In this document: positions 1 to 9,175 of the stretch, in pieces
How positions within the stretch are numbered: the first letter of the stretch is position 1
Layout of the letters: every line of letters starts with the position of its first letter
Source: Pseudomonas sp. S30
GTDB lineage: Bacteria; Pseudomonadota; Gammaproteobacteria; Pseudomonadales; Pseudomonadaceae
Length of the DNA stretch: 64,000 nucleotides
NCBI RefSeq assembly: GCF_016518545.1
Contig: NZ_JACVTO010000014.1
Location: 1 to 64,000 of the forward strand
Reading direction: 5' to 3'
The notes under the pieces: generated by a model
Database searches by the model: none
The model's input: the letters and a program-made list of their open reading frames with translations, nothing else
Told to the model about the DNA's origin: nothing
Position numbers and translations under genes: made by a program

Positions 1-36
1 CTTTTATTTCAGGAATCTTTCAGATCGCGGAAAACG

Positions 37-66
37 CAGCGGGGAGGCCTGCCGGCCTCCCCGCTG
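37..66. terminator. Bidirectional hairpin terminator downstream of tyrS
   Basis: A perfect 13-bp GC-rich stem (37-49 with 54-66) closes a TGCC loop. On the minus strand it is followed by GCGTTTTCC, giving a short T run that suits termination of tyrS. The plus side has only TTT. Direct sequence observation; function inferred. Confidence 0.75.
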
Positions 67-103
67 TTTCCATCCCTTCCTATAAAGAAGACGGATACGC
101 CAA

Positions 104-1303
104 TCACTCAGGTTTCAGACTCACTCGCGCAAAGGCCTTCTTGCCAGCCTGCACGACATGGGTAGCGCCAAGCGCGAACGTGAAATCGCGATTCACTACG
201 ACGCCATCGACCTTCACGCCGTTGGCACCGAGCAGATCACGAGCCGCCGCGGAATTCTTGACCAAGCCAGCACGATTGATGATCGCAGCGATCGGCAGAG
301 CTTCTGCCGAGACCACTTCGACCTCGGGCAGATCTTCGGGCAATTCGCCATCCTTCATACGGTTGCCCGCTGCACGATGGGCATTGGCAGCCGCTTCTTC
401 GCCATGGAAACGCGCAACGATCTCCTCGGCCAGCTTGATCTTGATGTCGCGTGGGTTCGCACCCTGCTCGACGTCGGTGCGGAACTGGTCGATTTCCTCC
501 ATCGAACGGAAGCTCAACAGCTCGAAATAGCGCCACATCAAGGTGTCGGGGATCGACACGAGCTTGCTGTACATCACCCCCGGCGCTTCCTGGATGCCGA
601 CATAATTGCCGAGAGATTTGGACATCTTCTTGACGCCATCGAGCCCTTCGAGCAAAGGCATGGTCACGATGTTCTGCGCCTCCTGGCCATAGGCGCGCTG
701 CAACTCACGACCCATGAGCAGATTGAAGCGCTGATCGGTACCCCCGAGCTCGACATCGGCATGCAGGGCGACCGAGTCGTAGCCCTGCACGAGCGGGTAG
801 AGGAACTCATGGATCGCGATCGGCTGCTGGGTGGTGTAGCGCTTGTCGAAGTCATCACGCTCCAGCATGCGCGCGACCGTGTATTGCGAAGCCAGGCGAA
901 TGAAGTCGGCAGGGGTGAGCTTGTCCACCCACGTGGAGTTGAAGGCGACTTCGGTCTTGGCCGGGTCAAGAATCTTGAACACCTGCTGCTTATAGGTCTC
1001 GGCGTTGTCCAGGACCTGCTCGCGGGTCAGCGGCGGGCGGGTGGCGCTCTTGCCGCTGGGGTCGCCGATCATGCCGGTGAAATCGCCGATCAGAAAGATG
1101 ACCTGATGGCCTAGATCCTGAAACTGGCGCAGTTTGTTGATGAGCACGGTGTGCCCCAGGTGCAGGTCTGGAGCCGTGGGATCGAAGCCTGCCTTGATAC
1201 GCAGTGGCTGGCCTCGCTTCAGCTTCTCGACCAGCTCCGACTCGACCAGTACCTCTTCCGCGCCGCGCTTGATCAGCGCCAGCTGCTCTTCAACCGACTT
1301 CAT
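104..1303 (-). CDS. tyrS: Tyrosine--tRNA ligase
   Basis: Charges tRNA-Tyr with tyrosine in the cytoplasm. The 399-residue protein has the class I signatures: HLGH at residues 48-51 (HIGH motif) and KMSKS at 226-230. The C-terminal ~60 residues look like an S4 RNA-binding domain. I start at the ATG at 1303 (MKSVEEQLAL) because the family begins there; an upstream extension to 1348 has no homology to the family. It is divergent from the M23 peptidase gene across a 249-bp AT-richer gap. In P. aeruginosa the copy beside anmK is the TyrZ type, so this may be the TyrZ-like of two paralogues; that is recall, not shown here. Confidence 0.96.
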   Translation of the reverse strand: MKSVEEQLALIKRGAEEVLVESELVEKLKRGQPLRIKAGFDPTAPDLHLGHTVLINKLRQFQDLGHQVIFLIGDFTGMIGDPSGKSATRPPLTREQVLDNAETYKQQVFKILDPAKTEVAFNSTWVDKLTPADFIRLASQYTVARMLERDDFDKRYTTQQPIAIHEFLYPLVQGYDSVALHADVELGGTDQRFNLLMGRELQRAYGQEAQNIVTMPLLEGLDGVKKMSKSLGNYVGIQEAPGVMYSKLVSIPDTLMWRYFELLSFRSMEEIDQFRTDVEQGANPRDIKIKLAEEIVARFHGEEAAANAHRAAGNRMKDGELPEDLPEVEVVSAEALPIAAIINRAGLVKNSAAARDLLGANGVKVDGVVVNRDFTFALGATHVVQAGKKAFARVSLKPE

Positions 1304-1552
1304 AGACAGACCCGCAAGGCTCAAATTCAAAGGGGAACAACGATACAAGATCGGGCGTCAAATACAAGTTTGGGCACCGAATGTGACCCGACCGAGGGAT
1401 GCAGGCGTCTACGCGGCCTTGCGCGATGGCGAATTTGGTTATATTTTATACAGTTACTTCATCTTCATCATGTCATTCATCTATTCCAACGTGTCTTGCA
1501 GCGATTTAAGTCACTTTTTTCATTCACTTTTTTTCTCAAAGTCACCTCACCT

Positions 1553-2974
1553 ATGACCAACGACACGCCTAAAGCGCCCCCGCTTTATCCGAAAAGCCAC
1601 CTGCTGGCCGCAAGCGGTATCGCCGCCCTGCTCAGCCTGGCCTTGCTGGTATTTCCCTCCAGCGACGTAGAAGCGAAGAAGACCACCCTCAGCCTGGAAC
1701 TCGAAACGCCGGCCGAGCAACTCAACGACGAATCCCGGGCCGCGCCGCTGGTGCAGGCCGGCGAAAGCAGCGGCTCGCCCTTCGCACAGATCGAGGGCGA
1801 TACCCCCGAAACGCAGCAAGCCACTGAACAGCAACCGCCGGTGGTGGAACGGAAGCCCGAAGAAAAGGCTCCTGGCCATCGCGAAGTGGTCGTGGCACGT
1901 GGTGACACTCTCTCGACCCTGTTCGCCAAGGTGGGTCTGCCCGCCAACGCGGTCCATGACGTGCTGGCCAGCGACAAGCAGGCCAAACAGTTCAGCCAGC
2001 TCAAGCACGGTCAGGTGCTGCAGTTCGAACTCGACAAGGCTGGCGAACTGACCAGCCTGCACAGCCAGGTCAGCAAGCTCGAAAGCATCCGCCTGGACAA
2101 GTCCAGCAAGGGCTACGCGTTCTCCCGGGAGATCACCAAGCCTGTGGTACGCACGGCCTATGCCCATGGCGTGATCAAGAGTTCGCTGTCGGCCTCGGCA
2201 CAGCGCGCCGGGCTGTCCCACAGCATGACCATGGACATGGCACGGGTGCTGGGATACGACATCGATTTCGCCCAGGACATCCGCCCGGGTGATGAATTCG
2301 ACGTGGTGTACGAGCAGAAGATCATGGATGGCAAGGTGGTCGGCACCGGCAACATCCTCTCCGCGCGCTTCACCAACCGTGGCAAGACTTACACGGCCGT
2401 TCGCTATACCAACAAGCAGGGCAATACCAGCTACTACACCGCAGACGGCAACAGCCTGCGCAAGGCGTTCATCCGTACCCCGGTCGACTTCGCGCGCATC
2501 AGCTCGCGCTTCTCCGCCGGACGCAAGCACCCGATCCTCAACAAAATCCGGGCGCACAAGGGCGTGGACTACGCGGCACCGCGCGGCACGCCGATCAAGG
2601 CTGCCGGAGACGGGCGCATCGAGCTCGCCGGCCGTCGCGGCGGCTACGGCAACACCGTGATCATCGCCCATGGCAACAGCTACAAGACGCTGTACGGTCA
2701 CATGCAGGGCTTCGCCAAAGGCATCAAGACCGGCAGCAGCGTCAAGCAGGGCCAGATCATCGGCTACATCGGCACGACCGGCCTGTCCACCGGACCCCAC
2801 TTGCACTACGAGTTCCAGGTCAATGGGGTGCACGTGGATCCCTTGAGCCAGAAAGTGCCCATGGCCGACCCCATCGCCAAATCCGAGCGTCAACGCTTCC
2901 TGCAGCAAAGCCAACCTCTGGTAGCGCGCATGGACCAGGAAAAGGCCACGTTGCTCGCTGCGAACAAGCGCTGA
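1553..2974 (+). CDS. M23 family peptidoglycan metalloendopeptidase with LysM-like/OapA region
   Basis: Predicted murein DD-endopeptidase, anchored in or exported through the inner membrane. The 473-residue protein has an N-terminal hydrophobic segment (about 17-34), an acidic low-complexity linker, a LysM/OapA-like region starting near residue 105 (VARGDTLSTLFAKVGL), and a C-terminal M23 (lysostaphin-type) domain. The zinc ligands are visible: H335 and D339 in HKGVD, and H416-x-H418 in PHLHYEF. The start is the ATG at 1553 (MTNDTPKAPP), just before the hydrophobic segment; the ribosome site is weak. The anmK gene begins 1 bp after its stop, so the pair is probably one transcript joining peptidoglycan cleavage to recycling. 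MepM is the nearest E. coli analogue. Confidence 0.9.
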   Translation: MTNDTPKAPPLYPKSHLLAASGIAALLSLALLVFPSSDVEAKKTTLSLELETPAEQLNDESRAAPLVQAGESSGSPFAQIEGDTPETQQATEQQPPVVERKPEEKAPGHREVVVARGDTLSTLFAKVGLPANAVHDVLASDKQAKQFSQLKHGQVLQFELDKAGELTSLHSQVSKLESIRLDKSSKGYAFSREITKPVVRTAYAHGVIKSSLSASAQRAGLSHSMTMDMARVLGYDIDFAQDIRPGDEFDVVYEQKIMDGKVVGTGNILSARFTNRGKTYTAVRYTNKQGNTSYYTADGNSLRKAFIRTPVDFARISSRFSAGRKHPILNKIRAHKGVDYAAPRGTPIKAAGDGRIELAGRRGGYGNTVIIAHGNSYKTLYGHMQGFAKGIKTGSSVKQGQIIGYIGTTGLSTGPHLHYEFQVNGVHVDPLSQKVPMADPIAKSERQRFLQQSQPLVARMDQEKATLLAANKR

Positions 2975-2975
2975 G

Positions 2976-4067
2976 ATGGCGCTTTACCTGGGAGTGATGT
3001 CAGGCACCAGCCTGGATGGGCTGGATATCGCCCTGATCGAGCAGCGCGAGCAGCCTCGGCTGCTCGCCACCCATTACCTGCCCATGCCTTCGGATCTTCG
3101 CCAGGAACTGCTGAGCCTGTGTGCCAGCGGTCCCGACGAGATCGCCCGCGCCGCGCTGGCGGAGAATCGCTGGGTGGCCCTGGCCGCCAAGGGCATCCAG
3201 CGATTGCTGGACGAACAAGGTGTCGCACCAGCGTCGGTCCGCGCTATCGGCAGTCATGGTCAGACCATTCGCCATGAACCTTCCCGCGGCTTCACGGTGC
3301 AGATCGGCAACCCGGCCCTGCTGGCCGAGTTGACCGGCATCTGCGTGGTGGGCGATTTCCGTCGCCGCGATGTCGCCGCGGGCGGTCAGGGCGCGCCGCT
3401 GGTGCCAGCGTTCCATGAGGCCCTTTTCGGCCACCTCGGCCAGACCTTGGCAGTGCTCAATGTCGGAGGCTTCAGTAATCTCAGCCTGATCGCCGGGGGC
3501 TCGCCCGTGCGAGGGTTCGATTGTGGCCCAGGCAATGTGCTGCTCGATGCCTGGATCGAGCACGAACGGGGCGACACGTTCGATGCCGACGGTGCCTGGG
3601 CGGCCAGCGGCCAGGTACAGGACGATCTGCTGACCAGCTTGCTGCGCGATGCATTCTTCGCCGGCAATGGCCCGAAAAGCACAGGGCGCGAAGTGTTCAA
3701 CCTGACCTGGCTGCAGAACCACCTGGCAGGATTGCCCCGGTATCGGGCGCAGGACGTTCAGGCCACCCTGCTGGAACTGACCGCGCGCAGCATCGTCGAT
3801 GCGCTGCGTAGCGCCCAGCCGCACACTGAAAGGCTGATGGTCTGCGGTGGCGGTGCGCGCAATGGCGCCCTGATGACGCGCCTGGCGGCGCTGCTCGGCG
3901 ACATGAGCGTAAGCAGCACTCAGGCGCACGGGGTGGATCCGGACTGGGTCGAAGCGATGGCCTTCGCCTGGCTCGCCCACTGCTGCCTGGAGCGGATCCC
4001 GGCCAATCGACCGAGCGTCACGGCCGCCAGAGGCCTGCGGGTACTTGGGGCGATCTACCCCGCTTGA
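2976..4067 (+). CDS. anmK: Anhydro-N-acetylmuramic acid kinase
   Basis: Phosphorylates and opens 1,6-anhydro-MurNAc to MurNAc-6-phosphate in cytoplasmic peptidoglycan recycling. At 363 residues it matches the family length. The N-terminal ATP-binding signature MSGTSLDGLD (8-17) is diagnostic, and further ASKHA-type glycine-rich motifs follow (VLNVGGFSNLS, FDCGPGNVLLDAW, VCGGGARNG). It starts 1 bp after the M23 peptidase stop, with no gap for its own promoter. The partners AmgK and MurU of the P. putida salvage route are encoded at 22.2-23.9 kb in this window. Confidence 0.96.
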   Translation: MALYLGVMSGTSLDGLDIALIEQREQPRLLATHYLPMPSDLRQELLSLCASGPDEIARAALAENRWVALAAKGIQRLLDEQGVAPASVRAIGSHGQTIRHEPSRGFTVQIGNPALLAELTGICVVGDFRRRDVAAGGQGAPLVPAFHEALFGHLGQTLAVLNVGGFSNLSLIAGGSPVRGFDCGPGNVLLDAWIEHERGDTFDADGAWAASGQVQDDLLTSLLRDAFFAGNGPKSTGREVFNLTWLQNHLAGLPRYRAQDVQATLLELTARSIVDALRSAQPHTERLMVCGGGARNGALMTRLAALLGDMSVSSTQAHGVDPDWVEAMAFAWLAHCCLERIPANRPSVTAARGLRVLGAIYPA

Positions 4068-4083
4068 GCCGCCCAAATGAAAA

Positions 4084-4105
4084 CGCCGTGCACAGGCACG
4101 GCGTC
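4084..4105 (-). terminator. Rho-independent terminator of erpA
   Basis: A 9-bp perfect stem (4084-4092 with 4097-4105, loop ACAG) is followed on the minus strand by GTTTTCATTT. It sits between convergent anmK and erpA; the T run favours the erpA direction, and it may stop both. Confidence 0.75.
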
Positions 4106-4122
4106 GCGCATGAAGACAGGGC

Positions 4123-4473
4123 TCAGATCGAGAAGGAAGACCCGCAGCCACAGGTCGTGGCGGCATTGGGGTTCTTGATCACGAAGCGCGAGCCTTCCAG
4201 ACCTTCCTGATAATCCACCTCAGCACCGGCCAGGTACTGGAAGCTCATGGGGTCGACTACCAGCGAAACGCCTTCGCGCTCGACGATGGTGTCGTCCTCG
4301 GCCACGTCTTCATCGAAGGTGAAGCCGTACTGGAAGCCCGAGCAACCGCCGCCGGTGACGAATACACGCAGCTTGAGGCGATCATTGCCCTCCTCGGACA
4401 CCAGGGTCTTCACCTTGTGTGCTGCACCCTGGGTGAATTCCAGGGCCGTGGGGGTGAAGGTTTCGACGCTCAT
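4123..4473 (-). CDS. erpA: Iron-sulfur cluster insertion protein ErpA
   Basis: A-type carrier that delivers Fe-S clusters to apoproteins such as IspG/IspH. 116 residues, HesB/IscA fold, with the three conserved cysteines C44 (GGGCSGFQYG) and C108/C110 (TTCGCGSSFSI). The start is the ATG at 4473 (MSVETFTPTA), with GGGAGA just upstream; an extension to 4551 is not family sequence. It lies downstream of argC on the same strand, with a 145-bp gap that could hold its own promoter. Confidence 0.95.
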   Translation of the reverse strand: MSVETFTPTALEFTQGAAHKVKTLVSEEGNDRLKLRVFVTGGGCSGFQYGFTFDEDVAEDDTIVEREGVSLVVDPMSFQYLAGAEVDYQEGLEGSRFVIKNPNAATTCGCGSSFSI

Positions 4474-4618
4474 GTGGGTTCTCCCGGCGTTGGCCGCCAA
4501 TAACACTCGATGACGCGCATTATCCGCTTCTCCGAGAAAATTGGTCAACAATAGGCGACGGGCAAGCGCCTGGTTCGAGGATCGCCTCGCCCGCCCCTTG
4601 CAAGCCCGGCGCCTGAGA

Positions 4619-5653
4619 TTACGGCAGGAGACCGGCGTGACTCAGGCCCAGGCGCTCATCCAGGCCGAACAGGATGTTCAGGTTCTGCACCGCCTGCCCA
4701 GAGGCGCCTTTGACCAGGTTGTCGATCACCGACAGCACCACTACCAGGTCGCCGCCCTGGGGGCGGTGGACGGCGATCCGGCAGACGTTGGCCCCACGCA
4801 CGCTACGGGTTTCCGGATGACTGCCGGCCGGCATGACGTCGACGAACGGCTCTTCGGCATAGCGTTTCTCGAACAGCGCCTGCAGGTCGACCGAGGTGTC
4901 GACCACGTTCGCATAGAGGGTGGCATGGATGCCGCGGATCATAGGCGTCAGGTGCGGGACGAAGGTCAGACCGATGTCCTTGCCCGCCGCCAGACGCAGG
5001 CCCTGGCTGATTTCCGGCAAATGGCGATGACCTTTGACCGCGTAGGCCTTCATGCTTTCGCCGGCCTCGCAGAACAGCGATCCCACAGCAGCGCCCCGGC
5101 CAGCGCCGCTGACGCCCGACTTGCAGTCGGCGATCAGCCGCGAAGCGTCGGCCAGACCGGCCTCGAGCAGGGGCAGGAAGCCGAGCTGGGTAGCGGTCGG
5201 GTAGCACCCCGGCACCGCGATCAAACGCGCTTGGCGAATGCGCTCGCGATTGACCTCGGGCAACCCGTAGACCGCCTCGCCGAGCAGCTCGGGCGCGCCA
5301 TGGGGCTGGCCGTACCATTTGCCCCACTCGTCGGCGTCTTGCAGACGGAAGTCGGCGGACAGATCGATGACGCGGGTGCCGGCGGCCAGCAGCTCGCCGG
5401 CCAGGGCATGAGCGACGCCATGAGGCGTGGCGAAGAACACCACGTCGCAGGCGCCGAGGGTCTGGCTGTCCGGCACGCTGAAGCGCAGACCGTCGTAATG
5501 ACCGCGCAGGTTCGGGTACATATCGGCCACCGCCACACCCGCTTCGGAGCGCGAGGTGATGACCGCCACTTCGGTTTCAGGATGCTGCGCCAGCAGGCGC
5601 AACAGTTCGACACCGGTGTACCCGGTGCCGCCGACGATACCGACCTTGATCAT
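4619..5653 (-). CDS. argC: N-acetyl-gamma-glutamyl-phosphate reductase
   Basis: Third step of arginine biosynthesis: NADPH-dependent reduction of N-acetylglutamyl phosphate to the semialdehyde. 344 residues, as usual for Pseudomonas. The Rossmann nucleotide motif GIVGGTGYTG is at 5-14 and the catalytic cysteine is C150 in the signature VPGCYPTA. The ATG at 5653 is preceded by GAGGGGC. It is the only arginine gene here, so it is not part of an arg operon in this window. Confidence 0.96.
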   Translation of the reverse strand: MIKVGIVGGTGYTGVELLRLLAQHPETEVAVITSRSEAGVAVADMYPNLRGHYDGLRFSVPDSQTLGACDVVFFATPHGVAHALAGELLAAGTRVIDLSADFRLQDADEWGKWYGQPHGAPELLGEAVYGLPEVNRERIRQARLIAVPGCYPTATQLGFLPLLEAGLADASRLIADCKSGVSGAGRGAAVGSLFCEAGESMKAYAVKGHRHLPEISQGLRLAAGKDIGLTFVPHLTPMIRGIHATLYANVVDTSVDLQALFEKRYAEEPFVDVMPAGSHPETRSVRGANVCRIAVHRPQGGDLVVVLSVIDNLVKGASGQAVQNLNILFGLDERLGLSHAGLLP

Positions 5654-5795
5654 AACGCTTGCCCCTCATCAACGAGACCACTGGAAAACGCACGATGATA
5701 GGGTGACGTGGCGTCTGTAACAACTCTTGGCTAGCCCTGGTCGCCAGCGCAACACTACTCTGTGACTACCGTGAAAACCTGAAGGAACACCCCAC

Positions 5796-6221
5796 ATGCT
5801 TTATCTCTGGATCAAGGCCCTGCATATCGTCAGCGTGGTCTGCTGGTTCGCTGGCCTGTTCTATCTGCCGCGCCTGTTCGTGTACCACGCTCAAAGCCAG
5901 GACAGCATCAGCCAGGAGCGGTTCGTGGTCATGGAGCGCAAGCTGTACCGCGGCATCATGAACCCGGCGATGATCGCCACTTTCGTGTTCGGTATCTGGA
6001 TGCTCTACCTGACACCCGGTTGGCTGAGTCAGGGCTGGATGCATGCCAAGTTGACCCTGGTGATCCTGCTGACCGGCTACCATCACATCTGCGGTGCGCA
6101 GCGCAAACGCTTCGCGGCCGGGCAGAACACCCGCAGCCATGTCTACTACCGCTGGTTCAATGAAGTGCCTGTATTGATCCTGCTGGCCATCGTCATCCTG
6201 GTGGTGGTCAAACCTTTCTGA
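5796..6221 (+). CDS. hemJ: Protoporphyrinogen IX oxidase, HemJ type
   Basis: Membrane enzyme that oxidises protoporphyrinogen IX to protoporphyrin IX in haem synthesis (UPF0093/HemJ family). 141 residues with about four hydrophobic segments. The hallmark features are the early histidine (KALHIVSVVCWFAGL, residues 8-22), ERKLYRGIMNPAM near 47-59, the basic MHAKL loop and the C-terminal RWFNEVPVLILL. The start has AAGGAA upstream. It is followed after 24 bp by the flavoprotein gene, so the two may be co-transcribed. Confidence 0.9.
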   Translation: MLYLWIKALHIVSVVCWFAGLFYLPRLFVYHAQSQDSISQERFVVMERKLYRGIMNPAMIATFVFGIWMLYLTPGWLSQGWMHAKLTLVILLTGYHHICGAQRKRFAAGQNTRSHVYYRWFNEVPVLILLAIVILVVVKPF

Positions 6222-6245
6222 CCTGTTGAGCCAAGGAGCCTCGCG

Positions 6246-7193
6246 ATGGCACTGCCCTCGATTCTCGAACACCGATTGCGGCTGCCGGTGGTCGCCGCCC
6301 CCATGTTCCTCATTTCCAACCCGCAGCTGGTGCTGGCGTGCTGTGCCGAGGGCGTGGTGGGCAGCTTCCCGGCACTGAACCGCCGAGATAGCGCCGGATT
6401 CAAGCAGTGGCTGGAGGAAATCGAGGCGGGCCTGGCGATGCTGGACGCCCCCGCACCCTACGCGGTGAACCTGATCGTGCACCCGAGCAACCCTCGCCTT
6501 CAGGCCGACCTGGCCCTGTGCGTGGAGCACCGGGTGCCGATCGTCATCACCAGCCTCGGGGCTGCCAAGGAAGTGGTGGACGCCGTGCACGCCTATGGCG
6601 GTGTGGTATTCCATGATGTCACCACGCGTCGCCACGCGGAAAAAGCCGCCGAGGCTGGGGTCGATGGGTTGATCGCGGTGGCAGCCGGTGCCGGTGGCCA
6701 TGCCGGAACCTGGAGCCCGTTCGCGCTGCTGGCCGAGATTCGTCGATTCTTCGACAAGACCGTGCTGCTGGCCGGTTGCATCGATCACGGCCACGAGATC
6801 CTGGCGGCACGCTTGCTCGGTGCGGACCTCGCCTACATGGGCACACGCTTCATCGCCACCGCAGAAAGCCAGGCCCAGGACGCCTACAAGCAGATGCTGC
6901 TCGAGGCCAGCGCCGCTGACATCGTGCATACCCCGGCGGTGTCCGGGGTGCCGGCGAGCTTCCTGCGCCAGAGCCTGGAGCAGGCGGGCTATGACCTGGC
7001 CGCGCTGAAGGCCAGCGCCGAGCCCAGTCGGCTCAAGCCGCTGGACGAGGAGGCCAAGGCCTGGAAAACCGTGTGGTCCGCCGGCCAGGGCGTCGGCGGG
7101 ATCGATGACCTGCCACCGGCAGCCAGCTTGATCGAGCGCCTGCGCCAGGAGTACCTGGCGGCTCTGGAGCGCAGCGGCAGCCTGGCCCTCTGA
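6246..7193 (+). CDS. NAD(P)H-dependent flavin oxidoreductase, nitronate monooxygenase family
   Basis: Predicted FMN-dependent TIM-barrel enzyme of the 2-nitropropane dioxygenase / nitronate monooxygenase family. 315 residues. The family landmarks are the N-terminal VVAAPMFLISNPQLV, the phosphate-binding GAGGHAGTWSP (about 150-160) with its catalytic-type histidine, and the LLGADLAYMGTRFIATAES segment that closes the flavin site. AAGGAG lies just upstream of the ATG. The natural substrate cannot be told from sequence; many relatives act on alkyl nitronates, others on quinones. Confidence 0.85.
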   Translation: MALPSILEHRLRLPVVAAPMFLISNPQLVLACCAEGVVGSFPALNRRDSAGFKQWLEEIEAGLAMLDAPAPYAVNLIVHPSNPRLQADLALCVEHRVPIVITSLGAAKEVVDAVHAYGGVVFHDVTTRRHAEKAAEAGVDGLIAVAAGAGGHAGTWSPFALLAEIRRFFDKTVLLAGCIDHGHEILAARLLGADLAYMGTRFIATAESQAQDAYKQMLLEASAADIVHTPAVSGVPASFLRQSLEQAGYDLAALKASAEPSRLKPLDEEAKAWKTVWSAGQGVGGIDDLPPAASLIERLRQEYLAALERSGSLAL

Positions 7194-7268
7194 GCCGCTC
7201 GCAAAAGCCAACAAGGGGTGCGGGCACGCTGTACACTAGCGGCCCTCTTCAGCCGCCAGGAGCCTTGC

Positions 7269-8051
7269 ATGACCCGTTATGCCATGATCACCGGAGCCTC
7301 CAGCGGCCTTGGCCTGGCCCTGGCGGAGGCGCTGGCGCGGCGTGGGCGCAACCTGATCCTGGTGGCACGGCATCGCGAGACCCTCGAACCCATCGCCATC
7401 GAGTTGAACCAGCGCTTTGGTGTCGAAGTGCTGTTGCGTGCCTGCGACCTCAGCCAGCCGCTGCGGCTTTCCGGCTTCGTGCTCGAACTCGAAGAAGGCG
7501 AGCGGCGTATCGATCTGTTGGTGAACTGCGCCGGACTACGTACCTACGGCCCGTTCCTGGCTCATGAATGGGCCGACGAGCAGGACCAGCTCGAGGTGAA
7601 CATCCTGGCGCTGACCCGTCTGTGTCATGCCATAGGCAATCTCATGGCGGTGCAGGGCGGCGGGCAGATCCTCAATGTGTCCTCGCTGGCCAGTGCGGCG
7701 CCTGGCCCCTGGATGGCCTGCTACAGCGCCAGCAAAGCGTACGTGCTGAGCTTTTCCCAGGCCCTGCGCGAAGAGCTGCGACGCACCGGCATCAAGGTTT
7801 CGGTGCTCTGCCCCGGGCCCGTGCATTCGTCCCGTCGGCCCATTCCCCGCCTGGAGGGCAGCCGTCGTTGTATGAGCCCGGAGGAAGTGGCGCTGTATAC
7901 CGTACGGGCGCTGGAGCGCAACCGTGCGCTGATCGTGCCGGGGCGCCTGAACCGCTGGCTCGCCTTCGCTCCTCGTCTGCTGCCTCGCTGGGCGACGCGC
8001 AAGCTGGCCGGGCTGATACATCGGCGCTACTGTCCGATCGGCATCGAATAG
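7269..8051 (+). CDS. Short-chain dehydrogenase/reductase
   Basis: Classical SDR oxidoreductase of unknown substrate, 260 residues. Seen: the cofactor motif TGASSGLG at 8-15, NCAG at 86-89 (the NNAG position, with C in place of N), the catalytic serine S139 in VSS, and Y152-x-x-x-K156 (YSASK). The arginines after the first beta strand suggest NADP(H), which is inference. The start is the ATG at 7269 behind CAGGAG; a 17-codon upstream extension is not needed. It stands alone on the plus strand between the flavoprotein and the HIT protein. Confidence 0.88.
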   Translation: MTRYAMITGASSGLGLALAEALARRGRNLILVARHRETLEPIAIELNQRFGVEVLLRACDLSQPLRLSGFVLELEEGERRIDLLVNCAGLRTYGPFLAHEWADEQDQLEVNILALTRLCHAIGNLMAVQGGGQILNVSSLASAAPGPWMACYSASKAYVLSFSQALREELRRTGIKVSVLCPGPVHSSRRPIPRLEGSRRCMSPEEVALYTVRALERNRALIVPGRLNRWLAFAPRLLPRWATRKLAGLIHRRYCPIGIE

Positions 8052-8114
8052 GTCCTGTGCGAGCGGCGCGCCGCTCAGTACACTGCGCGGGACCCTCACC
8101 AAGGAGCACGTGAA

Positions 8115-8453
8115 GTGGACGATCTATTCCTCAAGATCATCAACCGGGAAATCCCGGCGGACATCATCTACGAAGACGACCAGGTCCTGGCATTCAAGGA
8201 CATCGCGCCGGCGGCCCCGGTGCACTTCCTGGTCATCCCGAAAAAGCACATCCCGACCCTCAATCACCTCACCGAAGAGGACAAGGCCCTGGCCGGCCAC
8301 ATTCTGTTCACCGCCCAGCGCCTGGCGGTGGAACAGGGTTGCGAGGAGGGCTTTCGCGTGGTCATGAATTGCAACCCTCAGGGCGGGCAGACGGTCTATC
8401 ACATTCACATGCACGTGCTCGGTCAGCGCCAGATGAACTGGCCGCCGGGCTGA
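8115..8453 (+). CDS. HIT family (HinT-like) purine nucleoside phosphoramidase
   Basis: Histidine-triad protein, 112 residues, predicted to hydrolyse adenosine 5'-phosphoramidates. The triad H96-x-H98-x-H100 is present in YHIHMHVLG, as is the hydrophobic IPKKHIPTLN loop. The start is a GTG at 8115, placed 8 bases after AAGGAG; no in-frame ATG fits the conserved N-terminus (DDLFLKIINREIP). HinT is widespread and its cellular role is unclear. Confidence 0.92.
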   Translation: MDDLFLKIINREIPADIIYEDDQVLAFKDIAPAAPVHFLVIPKKHIPTLNHLTEEDKALAGHILFTAQRLAVEQGCEEGFRVVMNCNPQGGQTVYHIHMHVLGQRQMNWPPG

Positions 8454-8519
8454 CTCAACGCAAGCCCGTCCCCGGGGATTGGGGTAGACTGTCGGGCATC
8501 ACTTCAGCGGAGGTGCCCG

Positions 8520-9167
8520 ATGGCTACCGAACGTCACTACTCGCCGCTCGACCGCTTGTTGCTGCAGGCCGACACCGCCCTGCGTACCTTGCTGCCGTTC
8601 AGCGGCCAACCGTCCCGTCCTTCGCCTGCGATCATCCAGCCAGACGCCGAGCTGGACGACGCGCAAACGCGCCACATCGCCGGGCTGATGCGCATCAATC
8701 ATACCGGCGAGGTCTGTGCCCAGGCGCTGTATCAGGGCCAGGCCCTGACCGCCCGCCTGCCCCAGGTGCGCAAGGCCATGGAACACTCGGCCGAGGAAGA
8801 GATCGACCATCTGGCCTGGTGCGAGCAGCGCATTCGCCAGTTGGGCAGCCACCCCAGCGTGCTCAATCCCCTGTTCTACGGCATGTCGTTCGGCATCGGC
8901 GCGGTGGCCGGCCTGGTCAGTGACAGGGTCAGCCTCGGTTTCGTCGCCGCGACCGAGCAGCAGGTCTGCAAGCACCTCGACGAGCACCTTGAGCAACTGC
9001 CCGCGCAGGATGAAAAGTCTCGGGCCATTCTGCAACAGATGCGCGTCGACGAAGAGCAGCACGCCGATTCCGCACTGCAAGCCGGAGGCTACCGTTTTCC
9101 GGCGCCGGTGCGCCTGGGCATGAGCCTGCTGGCCAAGGTCATGACCAAGAGCACCTATCGGATCTAG
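8520..9167 (+). CDS. coq7: 2-polyprenyl-3-methyl-6-methoxy-1,4-benzoquinone monooxygenase
   Basis: Di-iron hydroxylase making the C6 hydroxylation in ubiquinone synthesis, membrane-associated. 215 residues. The carboxylate-bridged iron ligands can be read off: E64 (HTGEVCAQ), E94-x-x-H97, E146 (AATEQQV) and E178-x-x-H181. GGAGGTG sits 5 bases before the ATG. The Coq7 type replaces UbiF in pseudomonads. The downstream membrane protein follows after 8 bp. Confidence 0.95.
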   Translation: MATERHYSPLDRLLLQADTALRTLLPFSGQPSRPSPAIIQPDAELDDAQTRHIAGLMRINHTGEVCAQALYQGQALTARLPQVRKAMEHSAEEEIDHLAWCEQRIRQLGSHPSVLNPLFYGMSFGIGAVAGLVSDRVSLGFVAATEQQVCKHLDEHLEQLPAQDEKSRAILQQMRVDEEQHADSALQAGGYRFPAPVRLGMSLLAKVMTKSTYRI

Positions 9168-9175
9168 GTCTGCCG